Part shown: one piece after another, positions 56,034 to 64,000 of the stretch
Position numbering within the stretch: the first letter of the stretch is position 1
How the letters are laid out: the number at the start of each line of letters is the position of its first letter
From: CAWCLK01 sp963796225
GTDB lineage: Bacteria; Actinomycetota; Nitriliruptoria; Nitriliruptorales; Nitriliruptoraceae
DNA: 64,000 nt
Direction of reading: 5' to 3'
NCBI GenBank assembly: GCA_963796225.1
Contig: CAWCLK010000019.1
Location: 219,216-283,215 of the forward strand
The notes under the pieces: model-generated
Database searches by the model: none
Told to the model about the DNA's origin: nothing
What the model saw: only the letters and a program-made list of their open reading frames with translations
Made by a program: the position numbers and the translations under genes

Positions 56034-56452
56034 TCAGCGGATGCCGGTGTCGCAGCTGACGACGACCTCGGCCGTGCCCGTGGCGGCCACGGTGACGTCG
56101 AGCGGGGCGCAGGACATCGCGCCCGTCCGCCGTGGCCTCCAGCACGTAGTCCCCACCGGGCACGGCGACCTCGAACTGGCCGTCCGCGCCGGCCTCGGCC
56201 ACGCGCGACCTCGTCGCGCGAGGCGGCGTCGAGCACCCGGACGGTCGCGGCCGTCGGGGCGTCGGGGCACGGCTGGCCCTCCTGCTCGACCGGGCACAGC
56301 GGGCCGCGCAGGACCACGCCCCGCACCGTGGCGTCGGCGGGCGGGGCGCTGCGGCAGGCGGCAGGACCTGCGACGAGCGCCAGCATCAGCAGCGCGTTCG
56401 CGATGGGGCGAGCCGGGCATGGACGCACCTGGCGGGGCGGTGATGACGACAT
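56034..56452 (-). CDS. Lipoprotein with carboxypeptidase-regulatory-like domain (two apparent frameshifts)
   Basis: About 139 residues. N-terminal lipoprotein signal (LLMLALVAGPAACRS), then VRGVVLRGPLCPVEQEGQPC and, in the next frame, VAEAGADGQFEVAVPGGDYV, and in a third LDVTVAATGTAEVVVSCDTG, stop at 56034. Together these make one beta-sandwich of the CarboxypepD_reg/Cna-B type, with Cys pairs. The frames join by removing one base near 56205-56212 and one near 56115-56125. Divergent from the amidohydrolase with 17 bases between starts. Confidence 0.55.
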
Positions 56453-56469
56453 GGTGGCATGCTCGGGCC

Positions 56470-57940
56470 ATGCCGACCGACCTGCTGCTGCTCGACGCCC
56501 GCCTGCCCGGGGCGCGCGGGACCGTGGAGGTGGCCGTGCACGACGGGCGGGTCACCGCGATCGCCCCGCGCGTGGACCCCGACCAGCTCGACGCCGACAC
56601 CGAGCGCCTCGACCTCGAGGGCCGCCTGCTGCTGCCCGGCCTGTGGGACCACCACGTCCACGCCACGCAGTGGGCGGCCAGCCGGTCCCGGCTCGACGTC
56701 GGGGCGGCGGGGTCGCCGCGTGCGGCCGCGGACCTGGTCCGCGCCCGCCTGCTCGACCCGCGGTTCCGCGGCAACGTGCTGGTCGGGCAGGGCATGCGCT
56801 GGCTCGCGTGGGAGCAGGCCCCGGACATCGACGTGCTCGACGCGGTCGCCCCGGACGTGGCGGTCGTGCTGCAGGGGGTCGACCTGCACACGGCGTGGGC
56901 CAACTCGGCGGCGCTGCGACGTGTCGGGCCTGCCGCCCCGCCCCGACGGGCTGCTGCGCGAGGGCGAGTGCTTCCACGCCGTCAGCGTGCTGGCCGACGC
57001 CCCGCCCGAGCAGCAGGACGCCGCCGTGGCCGACGCCATGCGCGCCGCCGCGGCCCGCGGGGTCGTCGGCATCCGCGACTTCGAGTTCGGCGACCCCCTG
57101 CTGGACTGGCGACGCCGCGCGGCGACGGGACCGCTCGACGTGCGGGTGGTCGCCAACGTCTACCCGCAGGCCCTCGACGACGCGATCGAACGCGGGTGGC
57201 CGACCGGCGCCGTGGTGCCCGGCACCGACGGGCAGGTCCGGGTGGGACACCTGAAGCTGTTCGTCGACGGGGCGCTGAACAGCCGCACCGCCCTGTGCCA
57301 CGACCCCTATCCGGGCGACGACGACCACGGTCGGCTCGAGGTGCCGGTCGAGGAGCTGGTCGACGTGGTTCGCCGGGCCGCGGCAGCCGGCATCCACCCG
57401 GCCATCCATGCCATCGGGGACCGGGCCGTGGCGCTGGCCTGCGACGTCCTCGACGCCGTGGGGTGCCCGGGCCGGGTCGAGCACGCCCAGCTCGTGGCCG
57501 ACGCCGAGCTCCCCCGCCTCGCGGCGCCGGGGCGCGTGGCGGGCGTGCAACCAGCCCACCTGCTCGACGACCGCGACCCCGCCGAGGTGCACTGGCCCGG
57601 GCGCACCGACCGGGCGTTCCCCCTGGCCGCGCTGCAGGCCGCCGGGGTGCGGCTGGAGCTCGGCTCGGACGCCCCGGTGTCCCCCTTGGACCCGTGGCGC
57701 GGCATCGCCGCGGCCGTCGCACGGACCGGCGACGAGCGTCCCCCGTGGCACCCCGAGCAGGCCCTGTCCCGCGCCGACGCGGTCCGCGCGAGCTGCGGCG
57801 ATCGACTCGCGCCCGAGGTGGGTGACGCCGCCGACCTGGTCGTGCTCGAGGCCGACCCGCTGCGCTGCGCGCCGGAGCTGCTGGCGGCCATGCCGGTCTG
57901 GGCGACGATGGTCGCGGGGCGGTGGACCCACCGCCACTGA
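56470..57940 (+). CDS. Amidohydrolase 3 family protein, YtcJ-like (apparent frameshift)
   Basis: About 489 residues. Metal-dependent hydrolase: N-terminal strand LLLLDARLPGA, metal motif DHHVHATQW (HxH), GHLKLFVDGALNSRTA with the carboxylated-Lys position, IHAIGDRAV, and C-terminal GSDAPVSPLDPW with the catalytic Asp. One surplus base in GGGCC near 56926-56930 splits the ORF; corrected, the join is RRVGLPPRPDGLLREGE. YtcJ members hydrolyse N-formyl or imide groups. ATG at 56470 lies only 17 bases from the divergent lipoprotein start. Confidence 0.85.
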
Positions 57941-58112
57941 CGGGCCCTCGAAACGACGCCTGTACCCACGACCGCGGCGCCCCGTCGAGACCATGTTCGC
58001 GCCCCGCACGACCTCACGCCCACCGTGGCGCGACCCCTGTCCACTCGTACCCTGACCGGTGTCGCCGCGCCCCATCCCGGGCGCTGTTCCCGACCCTCCT
58101 CCTGGAGTGCTC

Positions 58113-59178
58113 GTGCGTCTCCCCCACCTGTCTGCCCGCATGCTCGTGCTGGTCCTGGTCGCCCTGATCGTGGTCCCTGCCGTCGGCCACGTCGGCCTGG
58201 ACCGCGTCCGCGTCCGGACCACGATGACCGAGACGGTCCGTCCCGCCGCCCAGCCCCTCCACACGCCGTCCTCCGCCGCGCCGGCGGACGACGCCGCCCC
58301 GCAGGACGCGACCACGGGGGCCGCCACCTCGGAGGTCTCGACCCCCGACCCCGAATCGACCAGCCCGGCGGCCGAGACGGACGACGCCGACACCGCCGAG
58401 GCGACGAGCGAGACGGCCGCCGCCGCGTCCGCGGACGCGGCCGAGACCAAGGCCGAGACCGAGACGTCCGCCCCGGCCGAGCGACGACACCGTGCGGCTC
58501 GACGAGGCGCTGGCGACCGTGCCGCCGGCCAAGGCCGCGCCCCGCAAGGCCGCCGCGGCCGCGAAGGCCCCGGCCGCCAAGCAGCAGGAGCAGCAGAAGA
58601 AGAAGAAGGCGAAGGCCAAGGGCCGCGTCCGGTCGCTCTACCTCGCCATCGGCCACGGCAGCACGCCGGACGGCCGCTGGCAGCCCGGGGCGGAGAACCC
58701 GCGCACGGGCCAGTTCGAGGTCGACGCCGCCAAGGTCATGGTCTGGGCCATGGCCCAGGAGCTCGAGGGCGCCACCAACCTCAAGCTGGTCCGGGAGACC
58801 GGCAAGGACAACCCGAACCTGATCGGCTCGGTGGCCCGCGCGAACGCGCTCGGCGTGGACGACTGCATCTCGATCCACCAGGACACCGCCGCTGCCCCGC
58901 CCGGCGCCTTCGTGCACTGGTACGAGGGCACCGGTCCCGCGAAGCGACTCGCCGACGGCATCGTGCAGAGCATCCACGAGCAGGGCGTCCCGATCCGCGG
59001 GGACTGGCACCGTGCCCGCCCCGGCCTGTACTTCCTGCGCAAGTCCACCTGCCGCTCCGTGCTGGCCGAGGTCGGCCGCGTCGGCGACTTCAGCACCAAG
59101 GAGCTCAAGCAGCTGGGCCGTGCCATCGCTCGTGCCTACCTGGCCGACACCGCCGCGTCGCGGGGCGTGGACGGCTGA
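58113..59178 (+). CDS. Secreted N-acetylmuramoyl-L-alanine amidase, Amidase_3 family (apparent frameshift)
   Basis: About 354 residues: N-terminal membrane segment (MLVLVLVALIVVPAVGHVGL), a long Ala/Thr/Glu linker, a Lys-rich stretch (QQEQQKKKKAKAK), then an Amidase_3 zinc hydrolase (about 170-350) with AIGHGS (His ligand), Glu in QFEVDAAK, and ISIHQDT (His ligand). One surplus base near 58480-58484 shifts the frame in the linker. GTG at 58113 follows CTCCTGGAG. TACCCT at 58049-58054 is a possible -10. It releases stem peptides from glycan strands outside the membrane; the positively charged stretch may bind wall polymers. Confidence 0.82.
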
Positions 59179-59211
59179 CCGCCCCGCGCCCCACGCCCCG
59201 GCGCCGGCCGG

Positions 59212-60102
59212 TCACCCGAGGCTGATACCAGGGCAGGCGATGGTCCCGTACCCGTCGACCTCGGCCGCCGCCACGGTGCCGGTGTCCCGGGACACCATCT
59301 GCAGTGCGCCGGCCCCGGTCCAGACGAGGTCGGCGCTCTGCCAGTCGAACTGGCGGTCGTCCTCGGGGTCCACGGTGGCCGTGCGCACGGTCAGCGTCGG
59401 CGTGCCGTCGACCTCGTGGCACCGCAGCCCGACCTTCGTCGCGGCCGTGGCACCGACGGGGAAGGTCACCGGGTAGCTGTCATCGGCCACCGTCAGCCGG
59501 CCCAGTGAACACGGGTCGTCGTCGAAGGCATGCAGCCCCCACAGCGACACCTGCTCGCTGGAGGCGCCCACGTCCTCGACCACGAGCGCCCCGCTGACGC
59601 CGTCACCGACGGGCACGGTGCCGAGCGGCCGCACGTCGGCCATGGACCCGGCCCGGTCCAGCGCGGCCTCGGCGACGCGTCCGGACGCGGTGACGACCCG
59701 GAGCCGGTGGTCCACCTGGCCGTCCCCGAGGGTGACCGACCAGGTCACCAGCCGGTCGTCCGCCCCGTCGCCGTCGAGGTCACCGGTGGCCTCGGCCACG
59801 TGCTCGGCGCCGTTGGGGACCTCGGCCGGGGGATCGTCCGCCCGCGGCTCGCACCCGGAAGCGGTGGCCGCAGCGGTGGAGGACGTCCCGGCGGCCGGCG
59901 ACGCCGGGGACAGCGAGCTCGGGGACGGCGAGCTCGGGGACGGCGAGCTCGGGGACGGCGAGGCCGTCGGGCTCGCCCCGCCGCTGCTCGCGTCGTCCGG
60001 CGGCGTGCCGTCGTCGGTCCCGCCGCAGGCCGCGAGCAGTGCGGCGGCGACGAGTGCGCACAGGGCGCGACGGTGGGTGTGGTGCAGGTGGCGTGTGGTC
60101 AT
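59212..60102 (-). CDS. Lipoprotein with FG-GAP/EF-hand-like repeat
   Basis: 296 residues. Lipobox LAACGGT, then a linker of repeated Ser-Pro units (PSPSSPSPSSPSPSS), then a beta-rich domain with GDLDGDGADDRLVTW, the calcium-binding FG-GAP/dockerin-like loop. ATG at 60102; the in-frame ATG at 60153 would add a leader before the signal peptide. Extracellular protein of unknown function. Faces a convergent amidase gene 33 bases away. Confidence 0.7.
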   Translation of the reverse strand: MTTRHLHHTHRRALCALVAAALLAACGGTDDGTPPDDASSGGASPTASPSPSSPSPSSPSPSSLSPASPAAGTSSTAAATASGCEPRADDPPAEVPNGAEHVAEATGDLDGDGADDRLVTWSVTLGDGQVDHRLRVVTASGRVAEAALDRAGSMADVRPLGTVPVGDGVSGALVVEDVGASSEQVSLWGLHAFDDDPCSLGRLTVADDSYPVTFPVGATAATKVGLRCHEVDGTPTLTVRTATVDPEDDRQFDWQSADLVWTGAGALQMVSRDTGTVAAAEVDGYGTIACPGISLG

Positions 60103-60197
60103 CGGGCTCCTCGCCCCCGAGGTCGGACCGGGGCGTGCCGACGTGCCCGCCACCTGGTCCCGGTCGCGGCGCCCTGACGGCCTCCCCGCTGTCGTCG

Positions 60198-60214
60198 GCC
60201 ACCCTAGGGGTGGC
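60198..60214. promoter_or_regulatory. Perfect 7-bp palindrome between divergent lipoprotein genes
   Basis: GCCACCC-TAG-GGGTGGC lies in the 220-base gap between lipoprotein genes starting at 60102 (minus) and 60323 (plus). It may be an operator shared by the two genes. TACGGT near 60287 is a weak -10 candidate for the plus-strand gene. Confidence 0.35.
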
Positions 60215-60322
60215 GGGGTGACCGGCCGACGACCCGCCGGCGTGCTGGATCGGACTTCGTCACCTGCCTACGGTGACGGCGCCCCCACGTGGGCACCTGT
60301 CCCCCACCTCCCCGGAGTCACC

Positions 60323-61039
60323 GTGCGTTCGCGCCTGCCTGCCGTCGTCCTCGCCTGCTCGCTCCTGGCCGCCGGGTGCGGGGGCGGGACGGAGACCACC
60401 GACACCGCCGCGACGTCACCGTCGGCCGGGACCGAGGACGCACCGTCCGCGACGGCCTCGACGACGGCCACGGCCACGGCCACCGCCTCGGCGACCACCT
60501 CCGAGCCGATGGCCGAGCCGGCCTCCCTCGACGACCTGCTGCTCACGGTGCCCGACCTGCCCGACGGGTGGGAGACCATGGACGTCGCCTCGGCGGAGGA
60601 GGACGGCCCCAACGCCGCGAGCAACATCTGCGGGAAGGCCACGGGCAACCTGGACTGGACCGCGGACGCCGGCGCGACGGCCAAGGCCGGGTTCTCCGCG
60701 GGCCAGGGCACGGTGCTGGTCCAGCAGGTCTCACGCCTTGACGGCGACACGGCGCAGGCCGCGCTGGACGAGTTCGCGGCTGCGGCAGCTGCCTGCGACC
60801 AGTGGCAGGAGGAGGACGTGACCTTCGACGTCCAGCCCCTGGACGTGCCCTCGCTCGGGGAGCAGATGGTGGCGGTGCGCGCCTCGGCCGAGATGCAGGG
60901 CATGTCGCTGACCATCGACATGGTCGGCTGGCGTCACGGGGACATCGACGACGGGGTCGTGCTGTTCCGCTTCGGCGGCGGCGCCGACACCGACGAGCTG
61001 GTCACGATCCTCGAGGCGGCCGACGCGAAGTTCGGCTGA
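60323..61039 (+). CDS. Lipoprotein with PknH-like sensor-type domain
   Basis: 238 residues. Lipobox SLLAAGCGGG, a Thr/Ala-rich linker, then a domain beginning LDDLLLTVPDLPDGWETM with Cys pair NIC and AACDQW, resembling extracellular domains of PknH/LppH/LpqN type (PknH sensor-like). The GTG at 60323 follows CCCGGAGTCACC. Convergent with the DUF4326 gene, the two stops being four bases apart. Confidence 0.65.
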   Translation: MRSRLPAVVLACSLLAAGCGGGTETTDTAATSPSAGTEDAPSATASTTATATATASATTSEPMAEPASLDDLLLTVPDLPDGWETMDVASAEEDGPNAASNICGKATGNLDWTADAGATAKAGFSAGQGTVLVQQVSRLDGDTAQAALDEFAAAAAACDQWQEEDVTFDVQPLDVPSLGEQMVAVRASAEMQGMSLTIDMVGWRHGDIDDGVVLFRFGGGADTDELVTILEAADAKFG

Positions 61040-61042
61040 CCC

Positions 61043-61405
61043 TCACAGCAGCGAGCCCTGCTCGGCCTCGCCCTCGAGCGTTCGGGCGACCGCCTCGTCC
61101 GGGTCGAACCCGTCGGCCACGTATGCCAGCACCGAGGCGTGGCACGGGGCGGGCACGCACCAGCACGCGAGGGTCTTTCCCGCCAGCTCGTGGTCCACGG
61201 CGTCGAGCAGGGCGGGGCGCCCCGCCAGACGCTCCGCGTACTGGTGCAGCATGACCCGACGGTCGCCGTCGGACGCGGGGCGGAACGGGTTGGCGAACTT
61301 CGACCGTCCGAGCCGGTAGGCCGGGTTGGCGCGCCCGACGTAGACCGCGCCCCGCGGCAGGCCACCCTCGGCCTTGACGTTGACGACGCGGGGGTGGGCA
61401 GGCAT
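61043..61405 (-). CDS. DUF4326-domain protein
   Basis: 120 residues with the DUF4326 pattern: VVNVKAEGG, VYVGRANPAYRLGRSKFANP and LACWCVPAPCHASVLA. The two conserved Cys lie in CWCxPxxCH, which looks like a metal or DNA-related site. The family is common in phages and actinobacteria; function unknown. ATG at 61405. Confidence 0.82.
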   Translation of the reverse strand: MPAHPRVVNVKAEGGLPRGAVYVGRANPAYRLGRSKFANPFRPASDGDRRVMLHQYAERLAGRPALLDAVDHELAGKTLACWCVPAPCHASVLAYVADGFDPDEAVARTLEGEAEQGSLL

Positions 61406-61483
61406 GGCCGGCAGGCTAGACCTGTCGTTCGCAACCAGGGCGGGGCGCGGGGCGTCCCACGACCCAGCGAGCAGGAGAGGGCG

Positions 61484-62003
61484 ATGCACGGGGCGATGCG
61501 ACTGGGCCGGGGCGGCGGTGGCCGTCGTCGTGCTGGGCGGCTGCCAGACCGTCCGGGCGACCCACCCCGCTCCCGACGAGGTGGAGTCCGCCATCGACCA
61601 CGTCGAGGACGTGCTCGGGGAGGCCGGGCACGCCACGCCCGGCATCGTCGGCCTGGTCGCCTACGACTGCGGCCCCACCGACGCCGTCCTCGGCATCCGC
61701 GTCACCGACATGCCGGTGACCGTCGGCGCGCCCTGGGCCGACGTCGCCCCGGCCGCCGCCCTGCGCGGCCGCGACCTGCCCGCACCGTCGGAGGACCCGC
61801 TCGCCGGGGCGCCCGCGTCCGTCGACCAGGTGGAGGTCGTCGGGGACGACTGGGTCGTGCGGTGGGGGACGTCCAACGCAACCTCCGTCGACGGCGTCCC
61901 GGCGACGGTCGTCACCGTCGTCAGAGGCGGCGAGGTCTCGGGCGAGGCACTGCGTCGCTGGGTCGACGCCGGGCTGCTCGCCGAGGTGTATCCCTGCGGC
62001 TGA
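61484..62003 (+). CDS. Small lipoprotein (apparent frameshift at signal peptide)
   Basis: About 173 residues. ATG at 61484 (or 61496) after GCAGGAGAGGGCG; with one G removed near 61504-61506 the frame continues AGAAVAVVVLGGCQTV, a lipoprotein signal and lipobox. The mature part (VESAIDHVEDVLGEAGH; WVVRWGTSNATSVDG; GEVSGEALRRWVDAGLL) is a small alpha/beta domain that was not recognised. Divergent from DUF4326 with 78 bases between. Confidence 0.6.
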
Positions 62004-62057
62004 CCGCCCCGTCGCACGGCTCGACCCCGGTCGCGCCCCGCATCGGCCGCTGGGCCA

Positions 62058-62507
62058 TCACGCGGGTGCGACACCACCGGAGTCGTCGCGTTCCCGGGCC
62101 GCCAACCGCAGCGCGAGCGCGCGGGCCACGAACGGCATGGCGACCAGCACGGCCAACCCGATCCCCCACGCGGGCACGAGCACGAGGCCGAGGATGCCCA
62201 CCGGGATCGTCAGCCCCGCGGTCCGGGACGCCAGCGGGTCGTCGACGCGGCGCAGGGCCGTGCGGACCCCGAGGACGGCGCCGACCAGCGTGCCAACCGC
62301 CCCGAGCGCGATCGGGAAGAGCAGCAGGCCGAGGTTCTCGAGCCCACCGTTCGGGTCGTAGTACAGCTCCATCAGCCCGATCCCGACGGCGATGCCGACG
62401 CCCGCGACCACCACGACGCCGATCAGGGCCCCGAGGGCGGTTCGCCCGTAGCCGCGCGGATCGTCGTGCCCGGTGGACGAGGTGGACAAGGTGGTCGGGG
62501 CGGTCAT
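62058..62507 (-). CDS. Small membrane protein with four transmembrane segments
   Basis: 149 residues, hydrophobic segments at about 26-46, 58-80, 97-116 and 117-136, with short charged loops. Resembles unrecognised actinobacterial membrane proteins. ATG at 62507; ends 54 bases from the opposing lipoprotein gene. Confidence 0.65.
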   Translation of the reverse strand: MTAPTTLSTSSTGHDDPRGYGRTALGALIGVVVVAGVGIAVGIGLMELYYDPNGGLENLGLLLFPIALGAVGTLVGAVLGVRTALRRVDDPLASRTAGLTIPVGILGLVLVPAWGIGLAVLVAMPFVARALALRLAARERDDSGGVAPA

Positions 62508-62578
62508 GGCAGTCCCTCGATCTCGACTGCCACGAGCATGGGCGCCGCACGGGTCCGCGACATCAGGGATGGCCCCCA

Positions 62579-62611
62579 GTCGTCAGCGCGTGAGCCGTCG
62601 TCAGCGCGTGA
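62579..62611. repeat. 15-bp direct repeat at 18-bp period over a gene end
   Basis: GTCGTCAGCGCGTGA occurs at 62579-62593 and 62597-62611. The second copy includes the stop codon of the gene at 62601-62915; the first duplicates it just downstream. Looks like a local 18-bp slippage duplication. Confidence 0.7.
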
Positions 62612-62915
62612 TCGCCCCGACGTCGAGGTTCGCCGCCCGCAGCGTGGCCCGCACCCGCCCCGGGGCCGCCCCGTCCCCGGTCGGCGGGAAGTCGCACGCG
62701 GCCAGCCCCTCGGCGAGCACGTGGGCGACGTGCTCAGGGTCGGCGGCCGGGTCCTCGAGCTCGAGCAGGACGAGGGGCTCGTGCCCACCGCCCGGGTCGG
62801 CCAGCGTGAAGCGACGGCCTGACGCGTCCCACCGGACCACCGGCACCGCATCGACGTCCCACCAGATCTCGGCGACCTCGCGCAGCGCCGGGGCGGGGAT
62901 CGATCGCGTCGGCAT
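62601..62915 (-). CDS. Hypothetical small protein
   Basis: 104 residues, not recognised. Starts MPTRSIPAPALREVAEIWWD; includes GGGHEPLVLLELEDPAADPE and a final helix-strand RVRATLRAANLDVGAITR. No signal peptide or membrane helix. Its ATG is 20 bases after the TfoX-like gene stop, so the two are probably co-transcribed. Confidence 0.55.
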   Translation of the reverse strand: MPTRSIPAPALREVAEIWWDVDAVPVVRWDASGRRFTLADPGGGHEPLVLLELEDPAADPEHVAHVLAEGLAACDFPPTGDGAAPGRVRATLRAANLDVGAITR

Positions 62916-62935
62916 GGTCGGCAGAGTACGGGCGG

Positions 62936-63271
62936 TCAGCGCTTGGGCGGCAGGGTGCGGACGTAGCCGACGCCGACGTCGATCCAGCGCTGCAGCTCCT
63001 CGTCGGTGCCGAGGTGGGCCGGCTGCACGTGGACCCAGCCGGTCACGGGGCGGTCGCGCATGAGGAAGGGCGACGCCTCCCCCGAGGTGACGTACCGGTC
63101 GCCGTCCTCCGGATCGGCGCGCACCAGCGCCCCGCCCTGGCCACTGGCCGCGATGGCCATGTGCCCGTGGACCATGAAGCCGAGCCCACCGAACATGCGC
63201 TGTTCGGTGATCCCCTCCTCGACCGCCAGCAGCTCGCGCATGCGCTGCGCCAGCTCCTCGTCGTAGGCCAT
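62936..63271 (-). CDS. TfoX N-terminal domain-like protein
   Basis: 111 residues matching the TfoX/Sxy N-terminal domain: AQRMRELLAVEEGITEQRMF, GGLGFMVHGHMAIAAS, and FLMRDRPVTGWVHV. In many bacteria stand-alone TfoX_N proteins have no proven link to competence. ATG at 63271. Divergent from the last lipoprotein gene. Confidence 0.82.
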   Translation of the reverse strand: MAYDEELAQRMRELLAVEEGITEQRMFGGLGFMVHGHMAIAASGQGGALVRADPEDGDRYVTSGEASPFLMRDRPVTGWVHVQPAHLGTDEELQRWIDVGVGYVRTLPPKR

Positions 63272-63330
63272 GGTGCCTCCCAGCTCGAGGACCGAGTCAA
63301 GCAGCCACGTGGCGGGGCGGGGCGCGCGGA

Positions 63331-63366
63331 CGCGTTCAGCGGGCGTTCAGAGGCTCGGCGTAGCGT
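63331..63366 (+). promoter_or_regulatory. SARP-type direct repeats plus -10, upstream of DUF3558-like lipoprotein
   Basis: CGTTCAGCGGG-CGTTCAGAGGC-TCGGCG-TAGCGT: two CGTTCAG half-sites 11 bases apart and a TAGCGT -10 at 63361-63366, the same 11+11+6 layout as at 47919-47952. The lipoprotein ATG is 50 bases downstream at 63417. The half-site also matches the repeat upstream of the SARP gene. Confidence 0.75.
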
Positions 63367-63416
63367 CGTCTCCGCCACGGCGGAGCCGGGGCAGCGGGGC
63401 GAGCAGTGGGGACGAC

Positions 63417-63980
63417 ATGGGACGGCGGATCGGGACGCGCGGGGCCTTCGTCGTCGCCGCGCTCGTCGTGGGCGTCGGTGGCTGCGGGGGCGGGGACGAT
63501 GCCTCGACGACCCCCGCGGACGACGACGCTGGCACCGAGGCAGCGGCCGCGGACGTCACCGCCGGAAACGGCGACGAGGCCCCCGGGTGCGAGCTGGTGA
63601 GCCCCGACGAGGTCGAGGCGGCCACGGGCTTCACCGTGCTCGGGCAGGAGGAGCAGTACGGCGGGTGCCGGTGGACCATCGAGCAGGTGGACGAGGACGT
63701 GCTCGAGTCCGCGATCAGCTGGCAGCCCTTCGACGGGGCGCAGATCGACGGGCAGCGCGCCGCGGGCGACGCCGGCATGGACGTCGAGGACCTGGCCGAC
63801 ATCGGTGACGAGGCGATCGTCGTCAGCCAGTCCGCCGGCGACCACCCCCTCGGTGAGGTCTGGGTCCGGGTCGGCGACACCTCCTTCCGGATCACCAACG
63901 AGTTCTCCACGGCTCGGTACGCCGAGTCGCTGGAGAAGCAGGCCGCCCTCGCCGCCGTGGTGGCCGAGGCGCTGAGGTGA
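63417..63980 (+). CDS. DUF3558-like lipoprotein
   Basis: 187 residues. Signal peptide with lipobox VVGVGGCGGG, an Asp/Ala-rich linker, then a domain with the DUF3558-type start CELVSPDEVEAATGF and a Cys partner in YGGCRWTIEQ; ends IGDEAIVVSQ and VWVRVGDTSFRITNEF. These lipoproteins sit on the outer face of the membrane; function unknown. ATG at 63417, 50 bases after the SARP-type -10. Nothing seen after it to the window end. Confidence 0.72.
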   Translation: MGRRIGTRGAFVVAALVVGVGGCGGGDDASTTPADDDAGTEAAAADVTAGNGDEAPGCELVSPDEVEAATGFTVLGQEEQYGGCRWTIEQVDEDVLESAISWQPFDGAQIDGQRAAGDAGMDVEDLADIGDEAIVVSQSAGDHPLGEVWVRVGDTSFRITNEFSTARYAESLEKQAALAAVVAEALR

Positions 63981-64000
63981 CCCCGCGCCCCGCCACCGCG

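Noticed and set aside
59905..59960. Repeated GAGCTCGGGGACGGC units as a regulatory repeat
   Set aside because: They encode the Ser-Pro linker repeats of the lipoprotein at 59212-60102 in frame.

Overview
The window is very GC-rich, with codons ending almost always in G or C. Gene content points to a deep-branching high-GC actinobacterium: PucR, PocR, ANTAR and SARP regulators, cell-wall-binding repeat 2 (CWB2) surface proteins, F420-type enzymes, a monomeric NADP isocitrate dehydrogenase and many lipoproteins. Several CWB2 proteins plus VanY-like and Amidase_2/3 enzymes recall the Nitriliruptoria/Euzebya side of the phylum, but no rRNA or ribosomal gene is present to confirm this. No tRNA, rRNA, CRISPR array, insertion sequence or phage gene was recognised.

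Layout. 1-5 kb: thiolase (cut by the window edge), SDR, a DUF2254 membrane protein and a DrrAB-like ABC exporter. 5-8.4 kb: an SDR and, divergently, an overlapping three-gene unit with a degenerate GGDEF protein, an ABM-like protein and a B12-binding sensor whose Trp/Glu-His/His spacing matches CarH-type photoreceptors. 8.4-15 kb: a LIV-type ABC operon with a fused LivHM permease and two extra membrane/surface genes at its end. 15-20.8 kb: an overlapping operon (TPP enzyme, BASS transporter, epimerase, SDR) divergent from a PucR regulator. 20.8-22.7 kb: two tandem PGRP/Amidase_2 paralogues. 22.8-27.6 kb: icd, a phosphatase remnant and a UvrA-like protein. 27.8-31.7 kb: MarR regulator, then a sulfur operon (excisionase-HTH/PocR regulator, SQR, DUF1641, TusE/DsrC-like, DsrE2-like) preceded by a cluster of TGCAGG half-sites.

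31.7-42.2 kb: gene remnants and repeats, two coiled-coil VanY-like carboxypeptidases, a flavin monooxygenase, a TetR locus with a perfect 20-bp palindrome, methylglyoxal synthase, a kinase-like protein coupled to a class III aminotransferase, a macro domain protein and a GNAT. 42.4-45.3 kb: response regulator, GAF-ANTAR protein and an ADP-ribosylglycohydrolase/phosphatase fusion. 45.4-55.5 kb: a large SARP regulator flanked by two CWB2 surface proteins and a caspase-like lipoprotein. 55.5-64 kb: mainly lipoproteins, an amidohydrolase, an Amidase_3 enzyme and small conserved proteins.

Two points stand out. First, two promoters (upstream of the 45-48 kb CWB2 gene and the last lipoprotein) share an identical architecture: CGTTCAG direct repeats 11 bp apart, then TAGCGT at the same distance. 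This is the known SARP layout, and a third 11-bp repeat lies upstream of the SARP gene itself, suggesting an autoregulated cell-surface regulon. Second, about 25 genes need a single-base correction, usually in a G/C run, to give one normal protein. This affects housekeeping genes such as icd, so residual sequencing errors are more likely than mass pseudogenisation. Gene spans below are given through these sites and the sites are named.
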